NCBI GenBank assembly: GCA_020846635.1 | Contig: JADLDO010000016.1 | Location: forward strand, 1 to 64,000 | Reading direction: 5' to 3' | DNA: 64,000 nucleotides | Source: Caldilineaceae bacterium | Lineage (GTDB): Bacteria; Chloroflexota; Anaerolineae; Caldilineales; Caldilineaceae | In this document: piece by piece, positions 27,182 through 35,278 of the stretch | Layout of the letters: each line of letters opens with the position of its first letter | Numbering within the stretch: position 1 is the stretch's first letter | Translations under genes and position numbers: made by a program | Notes under the pieces: model-generated | Database searches by the model: none | What the model was told of the DNA's origin: nothing | What the model saw: only the letters and a program-made list of their open reading frames with translations

Positions 27182-27709
27182 CTACACGGTTGTATTCTTG
27201 AGCGCAAAGTAGGCGGTGACAGCTTGTGTGTGGAGGGGCCATGCCAGTTCTTCGGGTGTGGGGATGAAAGAGCGTTCACTGGCTTCTTCATTATCGACAA
27301 AGAGCGGCAACTCGGCACTGTGAAGCGGCGCGGCCTGGCCCACAATGATGATGGTGCCATCGGGCGCGCTGTAGACTGTGACCAACTGAATTCCGGCGGG
27401 GTCAATAGTGACGCCTGTTTCCTCAAGTACCTCGCGTGCTCCCGCCTCTTGCCAACTTTCGCCCAGATCGATATAGCCCCCTGGTAGGGCTAACTTGCCC
27501 TTGTGTGGCTCGATGTTGCGCCGTACCAACAGCAATCCCTCGTCAACGGGTACTAGGACGATGGTGACCGGGAGGGGATTTTGGAAGGTCATGTTGTTGC
27601 AATGGGCGCAGCGACGGGGCCACGGCTGATCCTCTGCATAAGAGTGACCGCAGAAGGAGCAGTGGCTATTTCTGCGATAGGTGTGTAACGAAGATTGTGG
27701 GGTAGACAA
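27182..27709 (-). CDS. Nudix hydrolase with N-terminal zinc ribbon
   Basis: About 175 residues. Cys-x2-Cys (CSFC) and Cys-x2-Cys (CAHC) form a zinc ribbon, and the Nudix box is canonical: Gly, five residues, Glu, seven residues, REVLEETGV. The layout resembles NudC-like NAD diphosphatases in miniature, and the box predicts cleavage of a nucleoside diphosphate linked to another group. No ATG is available; TTG at 27709 has AGGA six bases upstream, TTG at 27715 is the alternative, and both start inside or just after the permease stop. It is encoded between a sugar permease and fetA in one direction. Confidence 0.82.
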   Translation of the reverse strand: MSTPQSSLHTYRRNSHCSFCGHSYAEDQPWPRRCAHCNNMTFQNPLPVTIVLVPVDEGLLLVRRNIEPHKGKLALPGGYIDLGESWQEAGAREVLEETGVTIDPAGIQLVTVYSAPDGTIIIVGQAAPLHSAELPLFVDNEEASERSFIPTPEELAWPLHTQAVTAYFALKNTTV

Positions 27710-27728
27710 CTTCAATCCTGCGCATTTT

Positions 27729-28637
27729 CTAGCCCTTGAGGCCCTGGGTGGCAATGCCTTCGATGATATAGCGTTGCAGGATTAAGTAGATCACAAAGAT
27801 GGGGATAATCGCTAATACGGCTGCGGTCGTAAAGAGGTGATATTCGACAAAGAACTGACCCACATATTCCACCAGCCCCACTGTGATCGGATACATCTCT
27901 GTGCGCTGTGCGACCACCAGCGGCCAGAGCAGGTCATCATATTTAAAGATGAAGACAATAATGGCAAGGGCGGCGATGCTGGTACGCACCAGTGGCACGA
28001 CAATGCGCCAGTAGATGTCGAATTCGGTTGCTCCGTCCATGCGTGCGGCATCCAGCAGATCGCTGGGGATGCCAAACATGGCTTGGCGCATGAGAAAAAC
28101 GCCGAAGGGAAAGACCACCCAGGGCAAAATCATCCCCCAATAGGTGTTGATCATGGGCATCCCTGTCCAGCGTTGGATGCGGAGCAGGGTATTAAAGAGG
28201 GGCAGTAGATAGGTGACAAAGGGGACCATGGAAGCAGCCAGGATGAACCAAAAGAGCAGGTTGCCCAGGCGCGAGGGGTCTTTGACAAGCACATAGCCGA
28301 TGAGGCTGCTGGTGAAGAGGACGACAATTGTCGTGCCACCGGAGTAGATAAAGGAGTTGAGAAAATAGCGCGCAAAGGTGGCGCTCCAGACCTCGCCATA
28401 GTTGGCAAGGGTAAAGGTTTCCGGCCACCAAGTGGGCGGGAGCGCGCGCAGTTCCGCCGCGGTCTTGAAGGATGCGACCAATACCCAATAAAAAGGCAGA
28501 AAGAAAATGATCGCGGCAATGCTCAACAGCAAATAGACCAATGCTCGCCCTACATAATGCGCGGTACGGCCTGTCCTGAGTGTGCGTCTATCAGTGGTTG
28601 TGCTGGTTTGCAAACTGGCGCGTGATGCAGTTTCCAT
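27729..28637 (-). CDS. carbohydrate ABC transporter permease, MalG type
   Basis: 302 residues with six membrane segments. N-terminal cytoplasmic tail, first segment at about 30-50, then the FFLPFYWVLVASFKTAAEL motif of MalG-type permeases, and the EAA loop DAARMDGATEFDIYWRIVVPL that contacts the ATPase. The conserved ...GIATQGLKG C terminus is intact. TGGAGG precedes the ATG. It is the second permease of a sugar importer with the genes at 29350-31768; the ATPase (MsmX/UgpC type) is not in this cluster, as is common when one ATPase serves many importers. Confidence 0.92.
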   Translation of the reverse strand: METASRASLQTSTTTDRRTLRTGRTAHYVGRALVYLLLSIAAIIFFLPFYWVLVASFKTAAELRALPPTWWPETFTLANYGEVWSATFARYFLNSFIYSGGTTIVVLFTSSLIGYVLVKDPSRLGNLLFWFILAASMVPFVTYLLPLFNTLLRIQRWTGMPMINTYWGMILPWVVFPFGVFLMRQAMFGIPSDLLDAARMDGATEFDIYWRIVVPLVRTSIAALAIIVFIFKYDDLLWPLVVAQRTEMYPITVGLVEYVGQFFVEYHLFTTAAVLAIIPIFVIYLILQRYIIEGIATQGLKG

Positions 28638-28670
28638 CGAGCCTCCAGGGTGGTGTGAAACGTGACCGGA

Positions 28671-29132
28671 TTAGGGGGCCGGGTGGATGGGATCGACCCA
28701 GTGGACTGTTTCCGGCTGCTCCACGGCAGGAATGTCTAGGTTCACGACAATGGCTTCTTGGTCAGAGCGGACGAGTACACAGAAAAGTGGTTCGTCCGGG
28801 CTGGCGTTGATCTCTTGATGGGGGACAAAGGGCGGGACGAAGATAAAGTCACCTGGGCCGGCCTCGGCGACATATTGCAGTTGTTCACCCCAGCGCATAC
28901 GCGCTCTGCCGGATACGACATAGATAACGCTTTCGAGTTCGCCGTGATGATGCGCGCCGGTTTTTGCATCCGGGTGAATGGTGACGGTTCCCGCCCATAA
29001 TTTGTTCGCCCCTGCGCGCGTATGGTTGATGGCTGCGGCGCGCGACATGCCGGGAGTTTGGGGGGTGTTGGAATCGAGTTGGTCGCCGGGGATGACACGG
29101 ACGCCCTGGGTACGCCAGTCGGGTGAAGTCAT
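28671..29132 (-). CDS. cupin-domain protein
   Basis: 153 residues from ATG 29132 (a TTG at 29165 would add 11). A single cupin barrel: motif 1 is GAHHHGELESVIYVVSGRARMRWG, with His-His-His...Glu as metal ligands, and motif 2 is GPGDFIFVPPFVPHQEIN, with its His. Small cupins of this sort are sugar or sugar-acid isomerases, or binding proteins. It is inserted between the two permease genes of a sugar importer, 33 bp before the second one, which suggests work on the imported sugar. Exact reaction unknown. Confidence 0.85.
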   Translation of the reverse strand: MTSPDWRTQGVRVIPGDQLDSNTPQTPGMSRAAAINHTRAGANKLWAGTVTIHPDAKTGAHHHGELESVIYVVSGRARMRWGEQLQYVAEAGPGDFIFVPPFVPHQEINASPDEPLFCVLVRSDQEAIVVNLDIPAVEQPETVHWVDPIHPAP

Positions 29133-29165
29133 AGCCTTATCTTTTCGTAAAGTGGCAGTCGCCAA

Positions 29166-29349
29166 GAGATGAATGGTCTAGATTAATCACTGATGTACCG
29201 CAGTGGCGAGGCCGCCCAGGGCTAAAGCCGCAGGGCTACCAAACAACGCCCCCTGAAGGGAACTCCGCGAGCCGCTTCTGAAGCCCCGTTTAGGGGGCGT
29301 TGCCTATAGCCGGATGGTTTACCGTCCGGCGACTGTCGCGATACATGAG
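29166..29349. repeat. structured intergenic repeat between permease and cupin genes
   Basis: CAACGCCCCCT (29244-29254) pairs exactly with AGGGGGCGTTG (29292-29302). Just beyond, GCCGGA...TCCGGC (around 29309-29331) forms a second small hairpin. The left part carries GGCTAAAGCC and GGGCTA units. This looks like a dispersed palindromic intergenic element inside the transporter operon. Confidence 0.5.
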
Positions 29350-30255
29350 TTAATAGTCATAGGTAGCGCGGATGAAACGGTATTGTAGGTAGCCCACTGC
29401 GACCATGATGAGGAAAAAGATCGCCGCCATCGCGCTGCCATAGCCTTCATGCCCATAGGCAATGGCCGTGTTAAAGATGTGAAAGGCCATTAGATTGGTG
29501 GCAAAGTTTGGCCCGCCGCGGTCACCACCACCCGCCTCAGTGGTCATCACATAGACTTCGGTGAAGGCCAGGAAAGCGGAAAGCGTTGTCACAATGACAA
29601 CGAAGGCCATCGTGGGCGTCAGCAGCGGCATGGTGATATGGAGGAAGCGCCGCCATGCGTTCGCTCCATCCACGGATGCCGCTTCAAAGTAGTCCTTCGG
29701 GATCGATTGTAGGCCCGCAAGGAAAAGCACCATTGCATAGCCGGCTTCTTTCCAAATGCGAAGGAAGGCAATCGAGCGCAGCGCCCATTCGCTGACACTT
29801 AGCCAACGAATAGGGCCGAGGCCCACCCAACTCAGCATCAGGTTGAGCAGCCCCTGTTGCCCAGGAAGATAAATGTAGCGCCAGACGAGGGCAACGGCTA
29901 CCAATGGCACGACATAGGCCATGAAGAAGGATACTGTAAAAAAGCCGCGTATGGTGAAGTTGCGGATGGTGTTAACGGTGATGGCAAGCAGAAGGCCCAA
30001 GACGACAATGCCGGGTACCACCATCAAGGCAAAGGTAAAGGTGACGCGCAAGGACTTCCAGAAGACGTCGTCATCCAGCAGGTCGACATAATTTTCAAAC
30101 CCGGCAAACATAAAGATGCCAGGTTCTTTGACAAAGAAGCTCCAATAGAACATTTCGAAGATTGGCAGCCAGATCATCCCCAGCATAAAAAGAAACGCGG
30201 CCAAAAGGACGATGCGCCCCATCGTGTGTTTGGGCAGCCAGTTTTCGGTGGTCAT
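29350..30255 (-). CDS. carbohydrate ABC transporter permease, MalF/UgpA type
   Basis: 301 residues with six membrane segments, beginning with a short tail and a segment at about 13-38. The EAA loop is EAASVDGANAWRRFLHITMPLLTP, and the last segment with FRYIRATYDY tail is typical. It would form the heteromeric membrane channel with the MalG-type permease. It follows the binding-protein gene, with a strong hairpin (30302-30336) in the 103-bp gap, a common device to keep binding-protein mRNA more abundant than permease mRNA. Confidence 0.92.
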   Translation of the reverse strand: MTTENWLPKHTMGRIVLLAAFLFMLGMIWLPIFEMFYWSFFVKEPGIFMFAGFENYVDLLDDDVFWKSLRVTFTFALMVVPGIVVLGLLLAITVNTIRNFTIRGFFTVSFFMAYVVPLVAVALVWRYIYLPGQQGLLNLMLSWVGLGPIRWLSVSEWALRSIAFLRIWKEAGYAMVLFLAGLQSIPKDYFEAASVDGANAWRRFLHITMPLLTPTMAFVVIVTTLSAFLAFTEVYVMTTEAGGGDRGGPNFATNLMAFHIFNTAIAYGHEGYGSAMAAIFFLIMVAVGYLQYRFIRATYDY

Positions 30256-30301
30256 GTCGCCTGCCTCTCGCCGAGTAGGGCTGTGCGCCCTGACGTGGTT
30301 A

Positions 30302-30336
30302 GCGTGCGCCGATCACCAGGGGCGACCGGCGCACGC
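30302..30336 (-). terminator. intercistronic hairpin after the binding-protein gene
   Basis: GCGTGCGCCG (30302-30311) and CGGCGCACGC (30327-30336) with a 15-base loop, no T run. Probably an mRNA-stabilising or partial-termination hairpin between the binding protein and its permease. Confidence 0.6.
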
Positions 30337-30358
30337 ATCGAATCCTTACAGCCTATGT

Positions 30359-31768
30359 CTAGCCCGTAACCGTTAACCACTGGGGATTGGCATCGTAGTC
30401 GGCTGCGCTGAGAATGCTCCATTGTGGATTCGCTGCCAGGAATTCGTTGGCAGCTTGCTCCTCGCGCTGGAGTACGGTCGTGATATCTTCGCCTTCATCG
30501 CGTATAGAAGGGGTAAGCCGGTTCGTAATGGCGACCAACTCGGCGGGCCAGAAGCCGGGATCGACCGTGTTTTCGGGCCGGTTCTTCACAGCAATCGCTG
30601 CCCAATGGGGGCCTGACTCCTCGTTGAACTCTGGTGTCTCCCACATGCTTCTGAGGCTGGGTTGGATGCCGCGCAATTTGCAATAGCGGGCAAGATAGTC
30701 GGGACCGACCAAATAGCGATAGAAGTTTAACGCCGCATCCAAGTGATTGTCGTTTTGGGTGGTCAGGGTGAAGCCCACATCTGGCCCGCGGCGACCATAG
30801 ATCGGTTCACCGTTTACCGAAGGGGGTACGAGGATTCCCCAATTTTCATCGGGGTATTGAGTATCCATGAAGCCATTAAACCATGTCCATTGGTAAAGGG
30901 TTACGGCATTGCCCGCGCCAAAGCGATCGCGCGAGATCAGGCCTTCGGCGATGCTGTCGACTTGGTGAACATTGTACATGTCCATGATAAACTGCCACGC
31001 CTGGATGCCGACATCGTCGGCAAGGCGCATCGTCTCTTTGGTGGGGAAAGGATTGCCATCTGACGTCCCGGCATATTGATAACGCAGATCTTCCCAAAGA
31101 CTAAATTCATTGGCAAAGAGGGCGCAACCTGCTGTCGTCAAGGTATTGCCGTCCCATACTGATACTTCCTTCGCCCACAGCAGGAACTCATCCCAAGTGT
31201 TGGGAATGTCTTCGGGGGTGTAGCCCAATTCCTCTAGCAACGTGTTGTTGTAATAGAGAGCGGAGCTAAAAACACCATTGGGAAGGCCATAATAGCGCCC
31301 GTCGTCACTGCCCTGGGGAAGTCGATAAAGAAAGGCGGTCAGTTCACCCATCTCACTGTTCACGTCTAATGTCTCTTCAGGGATGGGGCGCAATACCTCT
31401 TGTTTGGTCAGGGTATCGAGGAATGTCTCGTCAATTGAGGAAATGTCAGGCGCGTTGCCTGCGGCGTTGGCAGTCAGGAGCTTCTGTTGTAGCTCTGCTT
31501 CCGGGACAAACTGCATTTCAACGGTGATGCCGGGGTTACGCTCTTGAAACTCTGGAATCGCAACCTCTTCGGTCATCGCGTTGATGGTGCTGCGATCGGT
31601 GAACCACGCGAGCAGATTGGTGGTATCGGAAGCTGCCGCGCCACCGCTTTCTGCACCGGTTGTCGCTGGTGCTGCTGCTGGAGCGCAGGCGGCCAGCAAG
31701 GCACTCGTGGCGGTGATGCCAGCGAGCGCCATAAATTGTCGTCGCGTAAGCCGGTTGGGATGGGTCAT
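30359..31768 (-). CDS. sugar ABC transporter substrate-binding lipoprotein, family 1
   Basis: 469 residues. The N terminus has a twin-arginine motif (RRQFMALAG) and a lipobox LLAAC with Cys28, so it is probably exported by Tat and anchored as a lipoprotein. Beyond it are family 1 features: LLAWFTDRSTINAMTEEVAIPEFQERNPGITVEMQFVPEAELQQKL, NAPDISSIDETFL, YYGLPNGVFSSALYYNNTLLEELGY. It captures a sugar or oligosaccharide for the two permeases downstream. AAAGGAG precedes the ATG. First gene of the operon; a palindrome upstream (31857-31872) may be its operator. Confidence 0.93.
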   Translation of the reverse strand: MTHPNRLTRRQFMALAGITATSALLAACAPAAAPATTGAESGGAAASDTTNLLAWFTDRSTINAMTEEVAIPEFQERNPGITVEMQFVPEAELQQKLLTANAAGNAPDISSIDETFLDTLTKQEVLRPIPEETLDVNSEMGELTAFLYRLPQGSDDGRYYGLPNGVFSSALYYNNTLLEELGYTPEDIPNTWDEFLLWAKEVSVWDGNTLTTAGCALFANEFSLWEDLRYQYAGTSDGNPFPTKETMRLADDVGIQAWQFIMDMYNVHQVDSIAEGLISRDRFGAGNAVTLYQWTWFNGFMDTQYPDENWGILVPPSVNGEPIYGRRGPDVGFTLTTQNDNHLDAALNFYRYLVGPDYLARYCKLRGIQPSLRSMWETPEFNEESGPHWAAIAVKNRPENTVDPGFWPAELVAITNRLTPSIRDEGEDITTVLQREEQAANEFLAANPQWSILSAADYDANPQWLTVTG

Positions 31769-31856
31769 GGGTTGGTCTCCTTTGGCTAGAGGGAAGAACG
31801 AAATGGCCGACAGCCGGAAGCAGAACTGGCGGACAAACGGTAAAGCCCCGAAGAGC

Positions 31857-31872
31857 CGTGTTAGATAACACG
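31857..31872. promoter_or_regulatory. 16-bp palindrome, candidate operator of the sugar ABC operon
   Basis: CGTGTTA and TAACACG flank a central GA. It lies 89 bp upstream of the binding-protein ATG. Size and symmetry suit a LacI- or GntR-family regulator, but no regulator gene is nearby. Confidence 0.4.
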
Positions 31873-32116
31873 ACGATAACCAACGAATGAGCGACAGATG
31901 AAGATCGCGTCAACTCTATTGGGCACGGTCGTTTAGGAGCGATGATGACCCAATGGATTTGGGGAGAGACGCGGTAGCAAGGATCACTGCCTGGGGAATG
32001 GCATTCTCGATGCAAGCAATGTGGAATGATCTCTGGCTGCGAGCGCTACTTTACCACAAACAGGGGCACGTGGCAATGTGCCTGTTGGAGGGAGCCCATA
32101 GGAGAGCGGGGGATGC

Positions 32117-32158
32117 CACAGGCGATGATCCTGGATTGGGGCATGATCATCGCCTGTG
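32117..32158 (-). terminator. 14-bp inverted repeat behind the small Zn-ribbon gene
   Basis: CACAGGCGATGATC (32117-32130) and its exact complement (32145-32158) with a 14-base loop, 25 bp past the stop of the leftward gene. No T run, so termination is plausible but not certain. Confidence 0.5.
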
Positions 32159-32182
32159 ACGCCTATCGTGCAATGCCGCTGG

Positions 32183-32524
32183 TTAGGCCGATGCCTCGGC
32201 GATACGTTTTGCCTGTTTGAGACAATCAGTACAGATGGCGAGTGCATCCGTGGGGTGGTGGGGTTCTTCGCCCAGCAGCACTGTGACCTCACGATCTTCG
32301 CCACATTCGTTGCAAATGTTTTCTGTCCAGCGGTTGTCGCCGATGATGGCTGTGATGGCGTCCTCGCTTGGTTCAGGGGGGAGGGCGGTCAGTTGGGCAT
32401 AGAGGGTGGCTGCTTGGCTACCTTCCGCCGTGGGCAGCCATTCGTCGCGTCGTTGATATGTCTCTCGATAGCGTTCGGCTACCGTGGCAAGCAACGACTG
32501 TTTGGTGATAACACGCATATCCAA
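32183..32524 (-). CDS. small protein with two CxxC pairs, function unknown
   Basis: 113 residues. I do not recognise a family. The first 70 residues are helical (KQSLLATVAERYRETYQRRDEWL), and the C-terminal part carries ICNECGED and AICTDCLKQ, two Cys-x2-Cys pairs 24 residues apart that should bind zinc. It has no signal peptide or membrane segment. It is encoded 30 bp behind the aminotransferase gene in the same direction. Codon use resembles its neighbours, so it is probably a real gene. Confidence 0.65.
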   Translation of the reverse strand: MDMRVITKQSLLATVAERYRETYQRRDEWLPTAEGSQAATLYAQLTALPPEPSEDAITAIIGDNRWTENICNECGEDREVTVLLGEEPHHPTDALAICTDCLKQAKRIAEASA

Positions 32525-32554
32525 AATCCTTGTCTAGCCAATCTCTTTGGCGGC

Positions 32555-33898
32555 TTACCCGCCGACTTGCTCCAGAGCATCGAGGAGGCTGCGCTCGACG
32601 AGGTCAACCAGTTCGTCAATATCGCTGCGTTCGGCGATGAGGGCAGGCGCCACCGCAAACCAAGTGGGGTCAACACGCATGATCAGGCCATTGTCGAGCG
32701 CAGTGCGCTTGAGGGCGCGGCCCAGTTCGGGGAAAGGCTGTAGGTTTTGGGTGTCGCGCACCAGTTCGACACCGCGTAACATGCCCTTGCCGCGCACTTC
32801 ACGAATGACACCGTACTGCTTGAGCCCCTCTAACTTTGTTGTCAGGTAGTCGCCTATCTCGCGCGCTTTGCAATCAAGCTGCTGCTCAACGATCTCGTCC
32901 AGCACTGCCAGGCCGACCGCACAAGCCAGGGGGTTTCCGGCGAAGGTGTGACCGTGGGCAAAGCTGACCTCTTGTTCGGCGGGGCCTAGGAAGACCTCGC
33001 CCATATCCTCACGCGCGATCATGGCACCGAGCGGAATGGCACCACTCGACAAGCCCTTGCCGCCACAGATAATGTCGGGGGTGACGCCAAAGGTCTGTGC
33101 GGCAAACATATTGCCTGTTCGGCCATAGCCGGTGATGATCTCATCAAAGATGAGAAGGACGTTGTACTTGTCGCAGATCTCGCGCAAAATCTGGAAGTAT
33201 TCGTCGGTGGGGGTGATGATGCCCCCTGTGTTGCCGATGGGTTCGACCAGGATGCCCGCGACCGTCTCCGGGTCCTCCATCAGGATCACATCCTCGAACA
33301 TGCGCGCACAGAAGCGGTTACATTCCTCCCAACTGCTAAAGCGATCCCGGTAGTAGGTGGGGGGAAAGACCTTGACGAAGCCAGGGGTGTGCGGCTCAAA
33401 GGGGCTTTTGCGCTTGCCGGTTCCGCTGGCTGCCATCGCGCCAAAGGTGCCGCCATGATAGCCATAGTAGCGGCTGACAAATTTGAACTTGTTCGGATGG
33501 CCCGTTTGCTTGAAATATTGGCGGGCAAACTTGAGCGCGGCTTCAATCGACTCCGAGCCACCGCTAAAGGGCTTGACATAATTTAGATTGCCTGGCGCAA
33601 TTTCACCCAGCCGTTCGACCAGGTCGAGGCCAACATCGGAAATGGCATGGAGCGGCGGCGCAAAGCTGATCTCCTCCATTTGTTTGTGCATGGCTTCCAT
33701 GATCCGGGGATGCCCATGCCCCAAAACGGCGACAAAGATGCCGCCGATGCCGTCAAAGTAGCGTTTGCCGTTGTCATCCCAATAGTACAGTCCTTTTGCC
33801 TTGTTGATGATCAAGGGCTGTTCAAGGAACTCGGACATCTGGCGATAATCCAGGAAGGTGCGCCGTACAAGTTGGGTGCGGCGGGCATCTAGCGACAT
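32555..33898 (-). CDS. class III pyridoxal-phosphate aminotransferase
   Basis: 447 residues from ATG 33898, preceded by GGAG; an upstream in-frame extension is not needed. PLP marks: SGGSESIEAALKFARQY (112-128), YYGYHGGTFGAM, the PLP-binding Asp252 in LLIFDEIITGYGRTG, and Lys281 in ICGGKGLSSG. Relatives act on omega-amino acids, beta-alanine, 4-aminobutyrate or acetylornithine. The ligand-binding differences cannot be read by eye. The M20 peptidase gene lies upstream on the same strand 77 bp away, so deacylation followed by transamination of an amino compound is a reasonable guess. Confidence 0.9.
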   Translation of the reverse strand: MSLDARRTQLVRRTFLDYRQMSEFLEQPLIINKAKGLYYWDDNGKRYFDGIGGIFVAVLGHGHPRIMEAMHKQMEEISFAPPLHAISDVGLDLVERLGEIAPGNLNYVKPFSGGSESIEAALKFARQYFKQTGHPNKFKFVSRYYGYHGGTFGAMAASGTGKRKSPFEPHTPGFVKVFPPTYYRDRFSSWEECNRFCARMFEDVILMEDPETVAGILVEPIGNTGGIITPTDEYFQILREICDKYNVLLIFDEIITGYGRTGNMFAAQTFGVTPDIICGGKGLSSGAIPLGAMIAREDMGEVFLGPAEQEVSFAHGHTFAGNPLACAVGLAVLDEIVEQQLDCKAREIGDYLTTKLEGLKQYGVIREVRGKGMLRGVELVRDTQNLQPFPELGRALKRTALDNGLIMRVDPTWFAVAPALIAERSDIDELVDLVERSLLDALEQVGG

Positions 33899-33923
33899 GA
33901 GATATTCTCCAGGTAATGATCTA

Positions 33924-33949
33924 TGTATCTGGCGATCTCTCCAGATACA
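33924..33949 (-). repeat. 9-bp hairpin between peptidase and aminotransferase genes
   Basis: TGTATCTGG (33924-33932) and CCAGATACA (33941-33949), loop of eight bases, in the leader of the aminotransferase gene just upstream of its ribosome site. It may modulate read-through from the M20 gene. Confidence 0.4.
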
Positions 33950-33975
33950 GGGTAGAAACGTGCGAGTTATGAAGC

Positions 33976-35163
33976 CTAAACGGTTTGGCCGCAAAAGTGC
34001 AATGCCGTCAGCGCATAGACGCGCGCCACGCGCACTAATTCATCCAGGGTGACCGCTTCGTGCAGCGTATGTGCGCCGGTCGCAGCGGGGCCGTGGGTGA
34101 TGGCGGGAAGGCCAGTTTCGCCGATGATGATACTGCCATCATCGACAAAGGGCTTGTTGCCCAAAGGCAAGGGCGCACCCGTAACGATGTTGTGGGCAGC
34201 TTGGAAGGCAACCATCAACGGCTCATCGGCGCTAATGCTGAAGGCGTCGCCGGGAACGTCAAATTCTGCCGTGATGGTGGTTCCTGTCTCGGCGGCCAAT
34301 TCGTCGAGCAGCGCACGAAACTCGGCCAGGACGGGCTCGCGTTGGCCGGGAGTCACCCAGCGACGAGCACCGCTGATGTGACATTCGGTTGGCGATTGGT
34401 TGAAGATTTCACCGGCGTGAAATTTGCCCACAAAAAAGGAGTCGCTGCCGACATAGGGCGCGGTGATGGCACTGAGCGGGCCGTTTTGCGCGTGCAGCCG
34501 CCGGACAAGTTCGGCCCCGATGGCAATGACATCGGGCGTCCCTGGTGGGCGCAATACCTCGTGGATGGGAACCCCTGGGCGGGTGATGGTGATGTCAAAG
34601 ATGGCGGAGCCGCGGCCAGCCACCGGCAGCCGGTCGGCGAGATATTCGGGGATGAGGACGCCATCGCCAACATAGCCATCGCGTAGCAGCGCCCGCAGTT
34701 GTCGCCGGTCACCCCAGGGGCCTTCGTGATGGTCGTGGGCTGTCAACAGGATGCCGCCACCAGGAAGCGTATGGGTGGCGGCTAGGGTGCGTAGGGCCTC
34801 AACAAAGGCCGCAATACCTCCCTTCATATCCGAGGAGCCGGAGCCATAGAGAACGCCATCCTCGAAGCGAGGTGGGATGAAGGGGAGATGGACGGTGTCC
34901 AGATGACCATCGAACTGGAGCCGGCGACCGGGGCGACCGCTCTCATAGCGCACCACAACCGCGGGCGCTTCGGGCCAATCAGCAACCGGGCGCTCGACCT
35001 TGAAACCATCGGCACTCAAAATTGCAGCAAGTTTGTCTGCCACTGCACCGGCGCTGCGCGTTGGGCTAGGAATGGCGACCAATTCTTGGGCGGTTTGCAG
35101 CAGCCGTTGGGGATCAATGGCCGCAAGTGTGCGGTCGATTTCGGTTATGGCGGGTGCGGACAT
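33976..35163 (-). CDS. M20-family metallopeptidase/amidohydrolase (ArgE/DapE-like)
   Basis: 395 residues. Two-zinc site residues are visible: His87 and Asp89 in FDGHLDTVH, Asp112 in GSGSSDMKGG, the Glu147 region in AHDHHEGPWG, and a His in THGPAATGAHTLHEAV near the end. The middle third is the dimerisation (lid) domain. The family removes acyl groups or peptide bonds, including acetylornithine deacetylase, succinyl-DAP desuccinylase and carboxypeptidases. It is adjacent to a class III aminotransferase in one direction. The metal ligand after Asp112 is HHEGPWG rather than the usual EE pair, so the subfamily is not classical ArgE or DapE. Confidence 0.88.
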   Translation of the reverse strand: MSAPAITEIDRTLAAIDPQRLLQTAQELVAIPSPTRSAGAVADKLAAILSADGFKVERPVADWPEAPAVVVRYESGRPGRRLQFDGHLDTVHLPFIPPRFEDGVLYGSGSSDMKGGIAAFVEALRTLAATHTLPGGGILLTAHDHHEGPWGDRRQLRALLRDGYVGDGVLIPEYLADRLPVAGRGSAIFDITITRPGVPIHEVLRPPGTPDVIAIGAELVRRLHAQNGPLSAITAPYVGSDSFFVGKFHAGEIFNQSPTECHISGARRWVTPGQREPVLAEFRALLDELAAETGTTITAEFDVPGDAFSISADEPLMVAFQAAHNIVTGAPLPLGNKPFVDDGSIIIGETGLPAITHGPAATGAHTLHEAVTLDELVRVARVYALTALHFCGQTV

Positions 35164-35278
35164 AGAACGTTCCCCCGAGTACGTTGGACAGAGATGTCAG
35201 TCTGATAACAATGCCGGATTGAAAGACCATAACATGAGACATAACATTGAAAGATCGTAGCGAAGAACGGTGTAAGCG

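Larger units (their letters stand above)
31769..32182. other. 414-bp intergenic region with operator-like and hairpin dyads
   Basis: Contains the palindrome at 31857-31872 on the side of the binding-protein gene and the hairpin at 32117-32158 on the side of the small Zn-ribbon gene. No supported gene; minus-strand frames across it lack family features. Confidence 0.6.
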
